Shown here: positions 51,766 to 61,900 of the stretch, piece by piece
How the letters are laid out: the number at the start of each line of letters is the position of its first letter
How positions within the stretch are numbered: position 1 is the stretch's first letter
Assembly (NCBI GenBank): GCA_902784865.1
Contig: CACZWL010000009.1
Coordinates: forward strand, 29,011 to 93,010
Length of the DNA: 64,000 nucleotides
Reading direction: 5' to 3'
DNA from: an uncultured Bacteroidota bacterium
Lineage (GTDB): Bacteria; Bacteroidota; Bacteroidia; Bacteroidales; P3
Position numbers and translations under genes: made by a program
Notes under the pieces: model-generated
What the model was told of the DNA's origin: nothing
Seen by the model: only the letters and a program-made list of their open reading frames with translations
The model's database searches: none

Positions 51766-53433
51766 ATGTGTAATAGACTGTTCCAACGTCTGGTATGCAT
51801 CTGCCTGGCAGCCTTCTGCGGCCTCTTGGCAGGGTGCGAGAAAGAAGTGCCCTACGGCATGATAGAGCTCTGCTTCGAGCACATGAGCGGAAACGCCAAA
51901 GTGGCTGTCGAAGATCTCACGTCCGAATGGGTCGAAGGCGACCCCGTGCGCGTCAACGGCACAAGCACCAAGGTCGTCTACATCGGCGGCACCCCCTACC
52001 TCGACGCCCCTGCGCAGGATGTCAACCACGCCGTATACCCTGCCTCGCTCACCACCGATGCACTCACTTCAGACCAAGTCAGCCTCACCCTGCCGCCAAC
52101 CTACAACTACGCCGTAGGCAACGACGGCCGTCAACTGCTCGAAACACCCCTCGCCGCACGCTCCAGTGGCAGCGAACCGATGGAATTCAAGCACCTCACG
52201 GCAGCCCTCTGCTTCCATGTCGTCAACGAGACCGATGCACCCCTCATCATCGACGAAATCACCGCCACCAGCGACCGCTACCAGCTCTGCGGACAAATCA
52301 GCGTCAACCTTGCCGACATCGAAAGCGTCGGGCCCAATGCATCTTCGGACAACCGCTCTGTCACGATGGCATTCCCCAGCGACCTCACGCTCGAAGCAGC
52401 TGCTGATGTCTACGTCATGCTCCCCATCCTGCCCGTGGGCAACGACAACCACTTCACTATCAGACTGAAATGCCACAATTCTTCGGGCGATAGCTGGAAA
52501 TTCGAGCGTACCCAAGGCGGCGGAGCAAGCGACGAAGTCGACCGCTCCATCAACCGCAACGAGCTGGCTTACGCGGCCTTGCGCCTGAGCACCTCCGGCG
52601 AACCCCCCCTCTCCTCTACCCCCCTCTTCACCTCCGACGCCACCAACCGCTACAAGATACAGACCCCCAAGGAGTTCTCCCTTATGGTCCAGGCTATCAA
52701 CGGTAGCTGGCACATCTCTGGAGGAAATACCTATTATAAAGACTGTGACTTCACCATTGTAAACGACCTCGATATGACAGGCATTACCATAAAGCCCATC
52801 AATGGTAAAACAATGAACAGTAGTAAGGAGATTAATTTTAACGGAAAAACCATCAGCAATCTGACGATTGAAAGCGAATTAATAGAAAACAATTATCAGT
52901 GCGGGTTGTTCTATTATGCAATACGAGGAGATGTAAATGGCCTTACCCTAGATAATCTGTCCCTCAAGCATACGGGTGCGGATGGAAGTAAAGCGCTTTA
53001 CATGGGAGGAATATGTTCATACATTAACAGCTTAGGTTCAAACATTGATTTCAATGCAAATATAGATATAAGTAATGTTGCGTTTACTACAACTCCTCCG
53101 AATTCGCTGTGTTTTGGGGCATTTTTCGGATATGTTCCAGGCAAAAGCGGAGTAAGCGTTAACCTCAGTAGCTCAACAGTAGAACTCCACGCAGATATCG
53201 CTTCTTCCAATTTTTTGAATGCAGGTGCTTTAATAGGCCATATAGCTGGTAGTACGTCTTCTATATTCAAGAATTGTAGTGTAACGGGAGAAATAAACGC
53301 GCAATTCAGCGGGAGCACTGGCAATGCTCATTTAAAACCTTATATTGGAAAATATAATGGAACGCCAGCGACTAAAGGTTCCTCAAATGAGGTAACATTC
53401 ACCCTAAATGGAAGTCCAGTAACAGTCAATTAG
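51766..53433 (+). CDS. Fimbrillin-like lipoprotein with divergent C-terminal half
   Basis: 555 residues from the ATG at 51766; the longer frame from 51634 runs through the tRNA-Arg gene and is rejected. Lipid Cys20 in LAAFCGLLAGC, then EKEVPYG. Residues ~40-310 are all-beta with a pattern like fimbrillin/Mfa proteins (YPASLTTDALTSDQVSLTLPP, ARSSGSEPMEFKHLTAALCFHV, NELAYAALRL). The C-terminal ~240 residues (from about 52650) are Asn/Ser/Gly-rich with repeated NGLTLDNLSL and FKNCSVTGEI motifs of beta-helix/GLUG type. That half is clearly more AT-rich, so it may have been acquired separately. Probably a surface adhesin or pilus-tip protein. Confidence 0.72.
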   Translation: MCNRLFQRLVCICLAAFCGLLAGCEKEVPYGMIELCFEHMSGNAKVAVEDLTSEWVEGDPVRVNGTSTKVVYIGGTPYLDAPAQDVNHAVYPASLTTDALTSDQVSLTLPPTYNYAVGNDGRQLLETPLAARSSGSEPMEFKHLTAALCFHVVNETDAPLIIDEITATSDRYQLCGQISVNLADIESVGPNASSDNRSVTMAFPSDLTLEAAADVYVMLPILPVGNDNHFTIRLKCHNSSGDSWKFERTQGGGASDEVDRSINRNELAYAALRLSTSGEPPLSSTPLFTSDATNRYKIQTPKEFSLMVQAINGSWHISGGNTYYKDCDFTIVNDLDMTGITIKPINGKTMNSSKEINFNGKTISNLTIESELIENNYQCGLFYYAIRGDVNGLTLDNLSLKHTGADGSKALYMGGICSYINSLGSNIDFNANIDISNVAFTTTPPNSLCFGAFFGYVPGKSGVSVNLSSSTVELHADIASSNFLNAGALIGHIAGSTSSIFKNCSVTGEINAQFSGSTGNAHLKPYIGKYNGTPATKGSSNEVTFTLNGSPVTVN

Positions 53434-53441
53434 CAAAAATC

Positions 53442-53467
53442 ACCGCAGCCCAGCTGCGGTTTTTTTT
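53442..53467 (+). terminator. Intrinsic terminator after the fimbrillin-like gene
   Basis: ACCGCAG/CTGCGGT stem with 5-base loop and eight T residues. Confidence 0.88.
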
Positions 53468-53521
53468 ACCCTCTTTTTTTCCTCTCCCCCACCCTTCCCC
53501 TACCACCCACCTACCATAGAC

Positions 53522-53610
53522 GAAGAAGGGAAGAAGAGGATAGGGTCAACGTACAGATAACCAGCCAGTTGCAAAAGGGCAAAAATCGGCCTTTCCGACA
53601 CTTTTTTTCA
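53522..53610 (+). repeat. Dispersed upstream repeat, copy 1
   Basis: AAGGGAAGAAGAGG, CCAGTTGCAAAAGGGCAA, TTTCCGACACTTTTTTTC; aligns imperfectly with 58720-58818. Each copy lies ~50-100 bp before a promoter. Confidence 0.5.
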
Positions 53611-53662
53611 AAAAAATGAAAGGCAGTGTACAGCACTGTAAATCTGCATGTTAAGTCAATTA

Positions 53663-53694
53663 TTTGGCCATGTCGGGGAAAAGGTGTATCTTTG
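53663..53694 (+). promoter_or_regulatory. Promoter of the S46 peptidase gene
   Basis: TTTG (53663-53666), 20 bases, TATCTTTG (53687-53694); 24 bp before the ATG. Confidence 0.82.
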
Positions 53695-53718
53695 CACCTC
53701 AAAAAATAATTTTAATCA

Positions 53719-55842
53719 ATGAAGAAACTCCTTACAACCCTCATCGTGGCACTCACCGTGCTGCCCCTCCGCGCCGACGAAGGCATGTGGATCCCCATGC
53801 TCCTCCAGCGCAACGAAGCCGCCATGCAGCGTGCCGGCATGCGCATCAGCGCGCAAGACATCTACGACATCAACCAGGCCTCGCTCAAGGATGCCATCGT
53901 CCTCTTCGGCGGCGGCTGCACCGGCGAGTTCGTCAGCAACGAAGGCCTTCTGCTCACCAACCACCACTGCGGCTACAGCCAGATTGTCAGCCACTCCACC
54001 GTCGAGCACGACTACCTGACCAACGGCTTCTGGGCCATGAGCCGCGACCAGGAGTTGCCCTGCCCCGGCCTCAGCGTCACCCGCCTCGTCCGCATGGAGG
54101 ACGTCTCCAAGCAGGTCCTGGCCGGCATCGACGACCAGACCACCGAGCAGGACCGCGAGGCCATTGTCGCCAAGAACATCGAGTCCGTCACCGCCCGCGC
54201 CACCAAGGGTACTCACTACAAGGCCGTGATAAAACCCTTCTACTATGGCAACCAGTACTTTATGTATGTCAACGAGGTCTTCACCGACGTGCGCCTTGTC
54301 GGAGCCCCTCCCTCGAACATCGGCAAGTTCGGCGGCGACACCGACAACTGGATGTGGCCGCGCCACACGGGCGACTTCTCCGTCTTCCGCGTCTATGCCG
54401 CCGACGGCAAGCCTGCCGACTTCAGCAAGGAGAACACCCCCTACCGCCCGCTGAAGCACCTGGAAATCAGCCTTAAGGGTGTCGACGAGGGCGACTTCAC
54501 CTTCGTCTTCGGCTACCCCGGCACCACGCGCCGCTACGTCACCCACGACTATGTCGACCTCGCCGCCAACGTGGAAAACCCCGTCCGCATAGCCCTCCGT
54601 ACCATCCGCCTCGACCACTACAACGCCGCCATGCGCCAGTCGCCCGCGCAGCGCCTGAAATACGCCTCGCGCGTGGCCTCCATCGCCAACGGCTGGAAGA
54701 AGTGGCAGGGCGAGAGCCTCGGCATCGAGCGCCTGCGCGGCGTGGAGCAGAAGATGGAGCAGGAGCGCAAGTTCCAGAAGTGGGCCGACGGCAAGCCGCT
54801 CTACCGTGACGTGCTTCCCCAGCTGGAGGACAACTACGCCAAGCTGCGCGAGGTGGAGCTCGAGTGGACCTACTTCCAGGAAGCCCTCTTGGCCAGCGAC
54901 TTTATGCAGCGCACCATGAAGCTGTGGCGCATCGGCCGCATGGCCGACCAGGCCGCCGTCGAAGCCGCTGCCGAGGCGTTCCTCGACGAGAGCCGCAAAT
55001 ATTTCGAGGACTTCGACCAGCACTCGCCCGTCGACGAGGCCATCTTCACCGAATGCTACCTCTACATGTGGGAGCACGGCTTCGCCGCCAACAACTATGC
55101 CCCCGATGCCGCCAGCCTCGAGGCCACCCTCAAAAAGGCCTACAGCAAGTCGGTGCTCAACAACCCCAAGAAGCTTGAGAAGCTCCTCACCGGTTCCGCC
55201 AGCAAGCTGCAAGAGTTCTGCCGCGGCCGCAAGGACCCCGCCCTCGAGCTCTTCGACGCCGCCTACAGCTACTGCTACAGCGACAAGAAACGCAAGCAGT
55301 ACAACGAGGCCGACGACAACATCCAGCGACTGATGCGCCTCTATGTGAAGGGGCAGATGGAGATGTACCCCGACAGCAACTTCTTCCCCGACGCCAACTT
55401 GACGCTGCGTGTGGCCTACGGCCATGTGGAGGGCTTCAAGCCCAAGGACGCCACCTACTACACCGCCTACTCTACCATCGACGGCATCATGGAGAAGGAG
55501 AACCCCGAGATCTACGACTACCGCGTCGAGCCCAAGCTCAAGGAGCTCTGGCGCAAGAAAGACTACGGCCAGTATGCCACCGCCAAGGGCGAGATGCCCG
55601 TGGCCTTCATCGCCACCAACCACACCACCGGCGGCAACAGCGGCAGCCCCGTGCTCAACGCCGACGGCCAGCTGGTGGGCATCAACTTCGACCGCTGCTG
55701 GGAGGGCACCATGAGCGACCTGCTCTTCGACCCCGCCTACTGCCGCAACATCAGCCTCGACATACGCTATTGCCTCTTCATCATCGACAAGTTCGCCGGT
55801 GCCAGCCACCTGGTGCGCGAGATGACGCTCGTGGAGCGCTAG
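53719..55842 (+). CDS. S46-family dipeptidyl-peptidase, DPP11 type
   Basis: 707 residues, typical for S46 peptidases. Signal peptide to about residue 19 (LPLRA), mature N-terminus DEGMWIP as in DPP7/DPP11. A catalytic His lies in LLTNHHCGY and the nucleophile Ser641 in TGGNSGSPV. Arg lies 18 residues after the Ser (INFDR), the position of Arg673 in Porphyromonas DPP11, which selects Asp/Glu at P1; DPP7 has Gly there. So it should remove acidic dipeptides from peptide N-termini in the periplasm, suiting an asaccharolytic, peptide-using lifestyle together with the C69 peptidase and threonine pathway. Confidence 0.92.
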   Translation: MKKLLTTLIVALTVLPLRADEGMWIPMLLQRNEAAMQRAGMRISAQDIYDINQASLKDAIVLFGGGCTGEFVSNEGLLLTNHHCGYSQIVSHSTVEHDYLTNGFWAMSRDQELPCPGLSVTRLVRMEDVSKQVLAGIDDQTTEQDREAIVAKNIESVTARATKGTHYKAVIKPFYYGNQYFMYVNEVFTDVRLVGAPPSNIGKFGGDTDNWMWPRHTGDFSVFRVYAADGKPADFSKENTPYRPLKHLEISLKGVDEGDFTFVFGYPGTTRRYVTHDYVDLAANVENPVRIALRTIRLDHYNAAMRQSPAQRLKYASRVASIANGWKKWQGESLGIERLRGVEQKMEQERKFQKWADGKPLYRDVLPQLEDNYAKLREVELEWTYFQEALLASDFMQRTMKLWRIGRMADQAAVEAAAEAFLDESRKYFEDFDQHSPVDEAIFTECYLYMWEHGFAANNYAPDAASLEATLKKAYSKSVLNNPKKLEKLLTGSASKLQEFCRGRKDPALELFDAAYSYCYSDKKRKQYNEADDNIQRLMRLYVKGQMEMYPDSNFFPDANLTLRVAYGHVEGFKPKDATYYTAYSTIDGIMEKENPEIYDYRVEPKLKELWRKKDYGQYATAKGEMPVAFIATNHTTGGNSGSPVLNADGQLVGINFDRCWEGTMSDLLFDPAYCRNISLDIRYCLFIIDKFAGASHLVREMTLVER

Positions 55843-55865
55843 GAGGCTCCGCCCCATGAAACAGC

Positions 55866-55897
55866 GAGGGCCGCCCCGTCGGGGCGGCCCTCTTTAT
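55866..55897. terminator. Bidirectional terminator between S46 and tdh genes
   Basis: GAGGGCCGCCCC and exact complement with a 3-base loop, then TTTATTTA; the opposite gene ends 13 bp away. Confidence 0.85.
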
Positions 55898-55909
55898 TTA
55901 TCGCTTGTT

Positions 55910-56857
55910 TTAAAGCAGCTTCTTCTTGAGGTTGAGGATCATGTCGTCGGTCATCTTTTCGAGGTCGTACTGCGGGTTCCATCCCCACTCGTTGCGGGCG
56001 CAGCTGTCGTCCATCTTGTCGGGCCAGCTGTCGGCGATGGCCTGCTTGATGGGTTCGGGCTCGTAGACCATTTCAAAGTTGGGGTAGCGCTTCTTGATGG
56101 CGTTGTAGATGATTTCAGGGTCAAAGCTCATGCTGGTGACGTTGAACGAGTTGCGGTGGACCAGCTTGCTCGGGTCGGCCTCCATGATGTCGATCATGGC
56201 CTTCTGGGCGTCGGGCATGTACATCATGTCCATATAGGTGCCTTTCTTCAGGGGGCAGGTGAACTTCTCGCCCTTGACGGCGGCGTAGTAGATCTCGACG
56301 GCGTAGTCGGTGGTGCCGCCGCCGGGCAGCGTCTGCCAGCTGATGAGGCCGGGGAAGCGGACCGAGCGGGTGTCGACGCCGAAGCGGGTGAAGTAGTAGT
56401 CGCTCAGCAGCTCGCCGGTCACCTTGGTGACGCCGTAGATGGTGTTGGGACGCTGGATGGTGTCCTGCGGCGTGTTGTCGTGGGGCGTCGATGGGCCGAA
56501 GGCGCCGATGCTCGAGGGGGTGAAGACGGCGCAGCCGAAGAGGCGGGCTACCTCGAGGCAGTTCACCAGGCTTCCGATACCCACGTTCCAACCCAGCATG
56601 GGGTTGAGCTCGGCCGTGGCGCTCAGGATGGCCGCCAGGTTGTAGATGGTGTCAATGTTGTACTGCTTCACGGCAGTGGCTATCTGCATAATCTGCGTCG
56701 AGTCGATGCGCTCCACGGGGCCGCGCTCGTAAGGGTCGCCTTTCAGCGGACGCAAGTCGCTGCACACGACATTGCTGTCGCCATACACATCTCTCAGGTT
56801 GCGTGTGAGCTCCGACCCTATCTGGCCGCCGGCTCCTACTATCAGAATCCTTTTCAT
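55910..56857 (-). CDS. tdh: L-threonine 3-dehydrogenase, SDR type
   Basis: 315 residues. NAD-binding GAGGQIG (8-14), SS at 115-116 and Y141-x3-K145 (TIYGVTK) of the extended SDR fold; LSATAELNPMLGWNVG and FRFPGLIS-like RFPGLISWQTLPGGGTTDYAVEI blocks match the epimerase-like threonine dehydrogenase of Bacteroidota and trypanosomes. It oxidises threonine to 2-amino-3-oxobutyrate, the substrate of Kbl at 39883. Confidence 0.92.
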   Translation of the reverse strand: MKRILIVGAGGQIGSELTRNLRDVYGDSNVVCSDLRPLKGDPYERGPVERIDSTQIMQIATAVKQYNIDTIYNLAAILSATAELNPMLGWNVGIGSLVNCLEVARLFGCAVFTPSSIGAFGPSTPHDNTPQDTIQRPNTIYGVTKVTGELLSDYYFTRFGVDTRSVRFPGLISWQTLPGGGTTDYAVEIYYAAVKGEKFTCPLKKGTYMDMMYMPDAQKAMIDIMEADPSKLVHRNSFNVTSMSFDPEIIYNAIKKRYPNFEMVYEPEPIKQAIADSWPDKMDDSCARNEWGWNPQYDLEKMTDDMILNLKKKLL

Positions 56858-57000
56858 TTTGTTATTTGACTTTTTACTTTACTTTTAGTTGTCTCGCAAT
56901 GCGCAGTCAAACAATAGATTGCGCCAATCGGCAACTTCGGTTGCCAACCGCAAAAATACAAAATAATATTGAATCTGCTAATTATTTTCTTCGCGCAGGT

Positions 57001-57804
57001 TCAACTTTTGTAGTAGCTCCGCAGTATGCTGACCATCTGGTTGCCGGAGACGACGCGCTTCACCACCACCGAGAGCCACTGCTCCAGGTTGGCTACCACG
57101 TAGCGCAACGATGGGTTGCGCTTCTCCACGATTTTGGCTATGCGCCGCGCCAGCACCTCGGGCTGCAGGCCGCCGTTCTCCTCCTTCTCGATGATGGCCA
57201 GGCTGCGTTTGAAGATAGGACCGTAGTCGGGGTCGTCGTGCGTGGCTTGGCTGTTGCGGCGGCTGCCCGTGAAGCCCGTGGCGAAGTCGCCCGGCTCCAC
57301 CAGGCTCACCTGTATGCCGAAGCCACGCACCTCGGCGCTCAGGGCTTCGGAGAAGCCCTCGATGGCGAATTTCGAGGCCGAGTAGAAACCTTGGTACGGC
57401 AGGCCCATCACGCCGCCTATCGAGCTGAGGTTGACGATCTTGCCGCGGCGCGCCTTGCGCATGTGCGGCAGCACCGCCTGGCACATATTGACGCAGCCCA
57501 TGAAGTTGGTCCCCATCTGCAGGTCGATTTCCTCCTCGGTGGCCAACTCCAGCGCGCCGCCGATGCCCATGCCGGCGTTGTTCACTAGCACATCGATGCG
57601 GCCTTCCTTCGCGAAAATCTGATTGACAACGGATTGCACCTGGCTGCGGTTGCGCACATCGCACTGGCAGTATGTGATATTATTGCTCCCCGCGAGCTCG
57701 CGGCGGCACAGGCCGTAGACCGTATGCCCTTTCGTGGCCAGCAGCTCCGCCGTGGCCTTCCCGAATCCCGACGACGCGCCGGTGATGATGATAACCTGGT
57801 TCAT
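57001..57804 (-). CDS. Classical SDR-family oxidoreductase
   Basis: 267 residues from the ATG at 57804; the longer frame covers the promoter. TGASSGFG (8-15), NNAG (75-78), Ser128, Tyr141 and Lys145 (YSASK) form the complete classical SDR active site. The C-terminal ~70 residues extend beyond the core (QPEVLARRIAKIVEKRNPSLRYVV). The family includes 3-ketosphinganine reductases and other lipid-active SDRs. With serine palmitoyltransferase in the window, 3-ketosphinganine reduction is possible but not shown. Confidence 0.85.
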   Translation of the reverse strand: MNQVIIITGASSGFGKATAELLATKGHTVYGLCRRELAGSNNITYCQCDVRNRSQVQSVVNQIFAKEGRIDVLVNNAGMGIGGALELATEEEIDLQMGTNFMGCVNMCQAVLPHMRKARRGKIVNLSSIGGVMGLPYQGFYSASKFAIEGFSEALSAEVRGFGIQVSLVEPGDFATGFTGSRRNSQATHDDPDYGPIFKRSLAIIEKEENGGLQPEVLARRIAKIVEKRNPSLRYVVANLEQWLSVVVKRVVSGNQMVSILRSYYKS

Positions 57805-57825
57805 TCTCTTGTCTGAAATTTTTTG

Positions 57826-57857
57826 CAAAGATACCAAACTTCCTCCACCCAGCCAAA
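57826..57857 (-). promoter_or_regulatory. Promoter of the SDR gene
   Basis: Minus strand TTTG (57857-57854), 20 bases, TATCTTTG (57833-57826). Divergent from the next promoter, with the two -33 boxes 7 bp apart. Confidence 0.8.
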
Positions 57858-57864
57858 ATATTTT

Positions 57865-57895
57865 TTTGCCAGTTCCGAAAAAGTTCGTATTTTTG
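57865..57895 (+). promoter_or_regulatory. Promoter of the 58.2 kb lipoprotein gene
   Basis: TTTG (57865-57868), 19 bases, TATTTTTG (57888-57895). The predicted leader is over 300 nt, long for this genome. The open frame in it (from 57921) joins the lipoprotein frame but has no signal or domain features. Confidence 0.7.
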
Positions 57896-58226
57896 CACTC
57901 GCAAACCGCCGAGAATTGGTTTGCCGAAAGAAAGCGCATTTTCGCTTTATTCCGATTGTGTGAACTTCGACAACTCACCAAATAGTATTTGGAATAAGGG
58001 AAGATGGATGCTCCTATTGGATTGTATTGTTTTCATCATACATTCCTGTTTGTGGGGCAATTCATTGCACCAAATACTTTATACTATAGGGAGTCGAAGC
58101 CCTCACACAAGAAGGATATGGCAGGATGGATGGCTCCACTTTCTTCCGTTGTATAAAAACATCCGTTGTGCGAGCCCACGAAAACCAAAAACCGATGGGC
58201 CGATGGTATATAACTGGCACAAACAG

Positions 58227-58598
58227 ATGAGAAAGATAATGAAAGTATGTGCAATGCTGCTATGCATCGCGATTGCTGGTGTAATGTCCTCATGTTCTAA
58301 AGACAACGAGGACTTAATTGTCGGCAAGTGGAAACTCGTGTCCCTTTCCTATGGAGAGACCGTTGTTACCAGTGGAGAAGGTATAGGTTCTATTTTTGAA
58401 TATACCGATAATGGCAATTGCTTAGCTTGGTATGAAGATGGATCTACCCGTACGGGAACCTACTCCATCAACAACGAGACGCTGTCTGTATCATATGATG
58501 GCAAGACAGAGGTCTATGATATCGTAAAGCTGGATAAGAAAGACTTGTGTCTGAAAAACACGACGACTGACGCTTGCGGAAATTTTCAAAAAATGTAG
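58227..58598 (+). CDS. Small lipocalin-like lipoprotein
   Basis: 123 residues from the ATG at 58227 (an ATG at 58239 is also possible). Lipobox VMSSC followed by SKDNED, an acidic surface-type signal. IVGKWKLVSLSYG and YTDNGNCLAWYEDGSTRTGTYSINNETLSVSYDGK are the pattern of lipocalin-like/DUF domains common in Bacteroidales lipoproteins. Ligand unknown. Lower GC than neighbours. The stretch 57896-58226 upstream is untranslated leader. Confidence 0.72.
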   Translation: MRKIMKVCAMLLCIAIAGVMSSCSKDNEDLIVGKWKLVSLSYGETVVTSGEGIGSIFEYTDNGNCLAWYEDGSTRTGTYSINNETLSVSYDGKTEVYDIVKLDKKDLCLKNTTTDACGNFQKM

Positions 58599-58624
58599 CA
58601 AGAACCGGGTTCTTTATCAAAATA

Positions 58625-58660
58625 GCCTATGGTGTCATCAGTTTCACCATAGGCATTTTT
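58625..58660 (+). terminator. Intrinsic terminator after the small lipoprotein
   Basis: GCCTATGGTG/CACCATAGGC stem, 10-base loop, ATTTTTTATT. Confidence 0.88.
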
Positions 58661-58719
58661 TATTCCTAAATAGCTAATATGCCTTCCACCCAGATCCTGC
58701 CCTTATGGAGTACCTATTA

Positions 58720-58818
58720 GGGAAGAAGAGAGGAAGAAGAGGGTGTTTCTTCGGCGTTGGTTATCAAGCAGTTGCAAACGGGCAATTTTAGCCATTTTTC
58801 CGACTTTTTTGCAAAAAA
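58720..58818 (+). repeat. Dispersed upstream repeat, copy 2
   Basis: GGGAAGAAGAGAGGAAGAAG, GCAGTTGCAAACGGGCAA, TTTTTCCGACTTTTTTGC; relative of 53522-53610. It occupies much of the 343 bp gap 58599-58941. Confidence 0.5.
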
Positions 58819-58911
58819 TTTGCTGTAGATATACCTCGGTGATTAACAGCGAATTATGCTCGTTTTCACCCTGTGGGGCCATTTTCTCCGGGGTATGTCC
58901 GAAAAAAGTCG

Positions 58912-58919
58912 TATCTTTG
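58912..58919 (+). promoter_or_regulatory. Promoter -7 element of the DUF4175 gene
   Basis: TATCTTTG, 22 bp before the ATG at 58942; it excludes the in-frame ATG at 58873. Confidence 0.65.
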
Positions 58920-58941
58920 CAGTTTGATTTCGCCACAGATT

Positions 58942-61900
58942 ATGCCGCAGCATACCGACATATTGCAAGCGCTCGACGCCTTCATCCGCAAGTACTACAA
59001 GAACCTCTTGCTGCGGGGTGCGCTGTATGCCGTCGGCATTGTCGGGGCGCTTTTCCTGGCGGCCGTGCTGCTGGAGCATTTCGGCTGGCTGTCGACCCTC
59101 GGCCGCGCCCTCCTCTTCTGGGGCGGGCTGGCGGCGGTGACTGCGGTAACGGGCTGGTTTATAGCGCGTCCGCTGCTCAAGATGCAGGGCCTCGGCCGTC
59201 GCCTCTCCCATGCCGACGCCGCCAAGATAATAGGCAAGCACTTCCCCGAGGTCAGCGACAAGCTGCTCAACCTGCTGCAATTGCAGCAGGAAATGACCCA
59301 ACACTCAGAATTCAACATTCAGAATTCAGAATTGCTCGCCGCCGCCGTCGAGCAGAAGACCGCTGAACTGCGCCCTGTGCCATTCCTCAATGCCGTTGAT
59401 TTAAAGGGCAATAGGAGGTATCTGAAGTATGCCTTGCCACCGCTGGTGGTGCTTGCGGTGCTGCTGCTTGCCGCCCCGTCGGTGGTCACCGAGCCTTCGC
59501 GCCGCATCGCCAACTACGGCACCGTCTACGAGCGCCCGGCCCCCTTCCGCTTCGTTGTCCTCAACGAGCGCCTCACCGCCATGCAGGGCGACGACTTCAC
59601 CCTCGAGGTGACCACCGAGGGCGACGCACGCCCTGCCGAGGTGCACCTCAACATCGACGGCCGCCGCTACCGCATGCAGGCCTCTTCGGGCTCGTTCACT
59701 TACACTTTCAAGCAGTTGCGCCGCACGCAGGAGTTCACCCTCGAGGGGGGCGGCGTCGCCTCGCCGCGCTACAGCCTCGAGGTGCTGCCCAACCCCGCCG
59801 TGGTCTCCTTCCGCATGCTCCTCTCCTACCCCGCCTACACCGGCCGCCCGGCCGAAGCCCTCGAAAACCTCGGCGACGCCTCCGTGCCCGAAGGCACCAC
59901 CGTCCGATGGCTCTTCCAAACCCAGGATGCCGACAGCCTCCACTTCGAAATTCAGAATTCAGAATTCAACATTCAGCCCGACGCAGGAGGGCGCGTAGAG
60001 TTGAGCCGCCGCGTGATGCAGACCATGGATTACAGCTTCTGCGCCTCCTCCACTCAAAATTCAAAATTCAAAATTCAAAATTCCTCCGACACCCTCCGCT
60101 ACACCCTCTCCGCCATTGCCGACGCGGTGCCGATGATAGTGGCCGAGGAGATGGTGGACAGCCTCCATCCCGACCGCCGCCTCTTCCGCGGCCGCATCAA
60201 GGACGATTACGGCTTCTCCAGGCTCGTTTTCGCCCATAAGGTGGCCAATCCTGCCTCCGGCGCCCCGGAGGCCGTCAGCGAGGCCGAAATGGCCCTTGGC
60301 GAGGGTGCCTCGCAGGAGTTCTACTTCTCCTTCAACACCGCCGAGCTCGTCCTCGCCCCCGGCGACGAACTCTCCTACTGGTTCGAGGTCTACGACAACG
60401 ACGCCATCCACGGCCCCAAGAAGGCCTCCTCCCAGGTGTTCGAAATCAAGATACCCACCGCCGACGAGCTCGACCAACTCCTCGACCGCTCCAGCCAGGA
60501 GGTACGCCAAAGCGCCGAGGTGCAGATGTCCGAGCTGCAGAAGCTGCAGCAGGAAATCAACGACATGATGCGCCGCCTGGTCGACAAGAAGGAGCTCGGC
60601 TGGCAGGACAAAAAGGACCTCCAGCAGATAGCCGAGAAGCAGCGCCAGGTGCGCCAGATGATGCAGCAGATGCAGCAGCAGATACAGGAAAACAACCGCC
60701 TAGAGCAGAAGTACCGCGAACAGAGCGAGCAGCTCATGGAGAAGCAGCGCGAGCTGGACCGCCTGATGAACGAGGTGATGGACGAGAAGATGAAGCAGAC
60801 CATGGCCGAAATCGAGCGCATGATGCAGCAGCTCGACAAGAAGAAGGTGCAGCAGGAGCTCGAAAACCTCAAGCTCAGCAACGAAGAGCTAGAGAAGCAG
60901 CTCGACCAAAACCTCGAGCTCATGAAGCGCCTCGAGGTGGAAAAGCGCGTCGAGCAGACCATACAGAAGATGGACCGCCTGGCCGAGGAGCAGCGTAATG
61001 TTTCACGTGAAACCGAGCAGGCCAAGGGCAAGGACAACGAAGCCCTGCAGGAGAAGCAGCAGCGGCTCAACGAGCAGTTCCAGCAGCTGAAGAAAGACAT
61101 CGACCAAATCAAGCAGGACTACAAAGCCCTCGACCCCTCCACCGACTTCAAGGTGCCCACCGAGCTGGAGCAGCAGGTGGAGCAGCACCAGCAGGGTGCC
61201 CAGCAGAGCCTGCAGAAAGGTAAGAACAAAGACGCCTCACAGCAGCAGAAGGAAGCCGCCGACGACATGGAAAAACTCTCCGAAGCCCTCGCCGAGGCGC
61301 AGGTCGACGCCGAGCAGCAGGACCTGGCCGAGGACGCCGAGCAGGTGCGCCAGCTGTTGAAGAACCTCATCCGCCTCTCTTTCAACCAGGAGGAGCTCAT
61401 CGCCGACCTCGGCGGCATCTACATCCAAGACCCCCGCTATCAGACCATCATCGCCCGCCAAAACCGCATCCGCGACGACTTCCGCAACGTCGAGGACTCG
61501 CTCCGCGCCATGGCCCGCCGCCAGCTCCAGGTGGCCTCCGCCATCACCAAGGAGGTCGGCGAGGTCAACGCCAACGTCAGCCGCTCCCTCGCCGGCCTGC
61601 TCGACATGAACCAAAGCTTCTACGGCAGTTACAAAAACACCTCCGCCGCCAGCTCCATGCAGTACGGCATGACTTCGCTCAACAACCTCGCCCTCGTCCT
61701 GGCCGAGAGCCTCGACCAGATGCAGAACCGGATGCGCCAGAACAACCAGCGCAAGCAGAACGGGCAGTGCAAGAACAAGAGCGGCCAGCAGTGCAGCAAG
61801 CCCGGCAGCGGCAAGCCCTCGCCCAAGTCGATGCGCGAGATGCAGCAGGAGCTGAACAAGCAGATGGAAGCCCTCAAAAAGCAGCTCGACAAGCAGGGCA

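Noticed and set aside
57921-58226. N-terminal extension of the 58.2 kb lipoprotein
   Set aside because: In frame and after a promoter, but it would bury the lipoprotein signal peptide and has no domain features.
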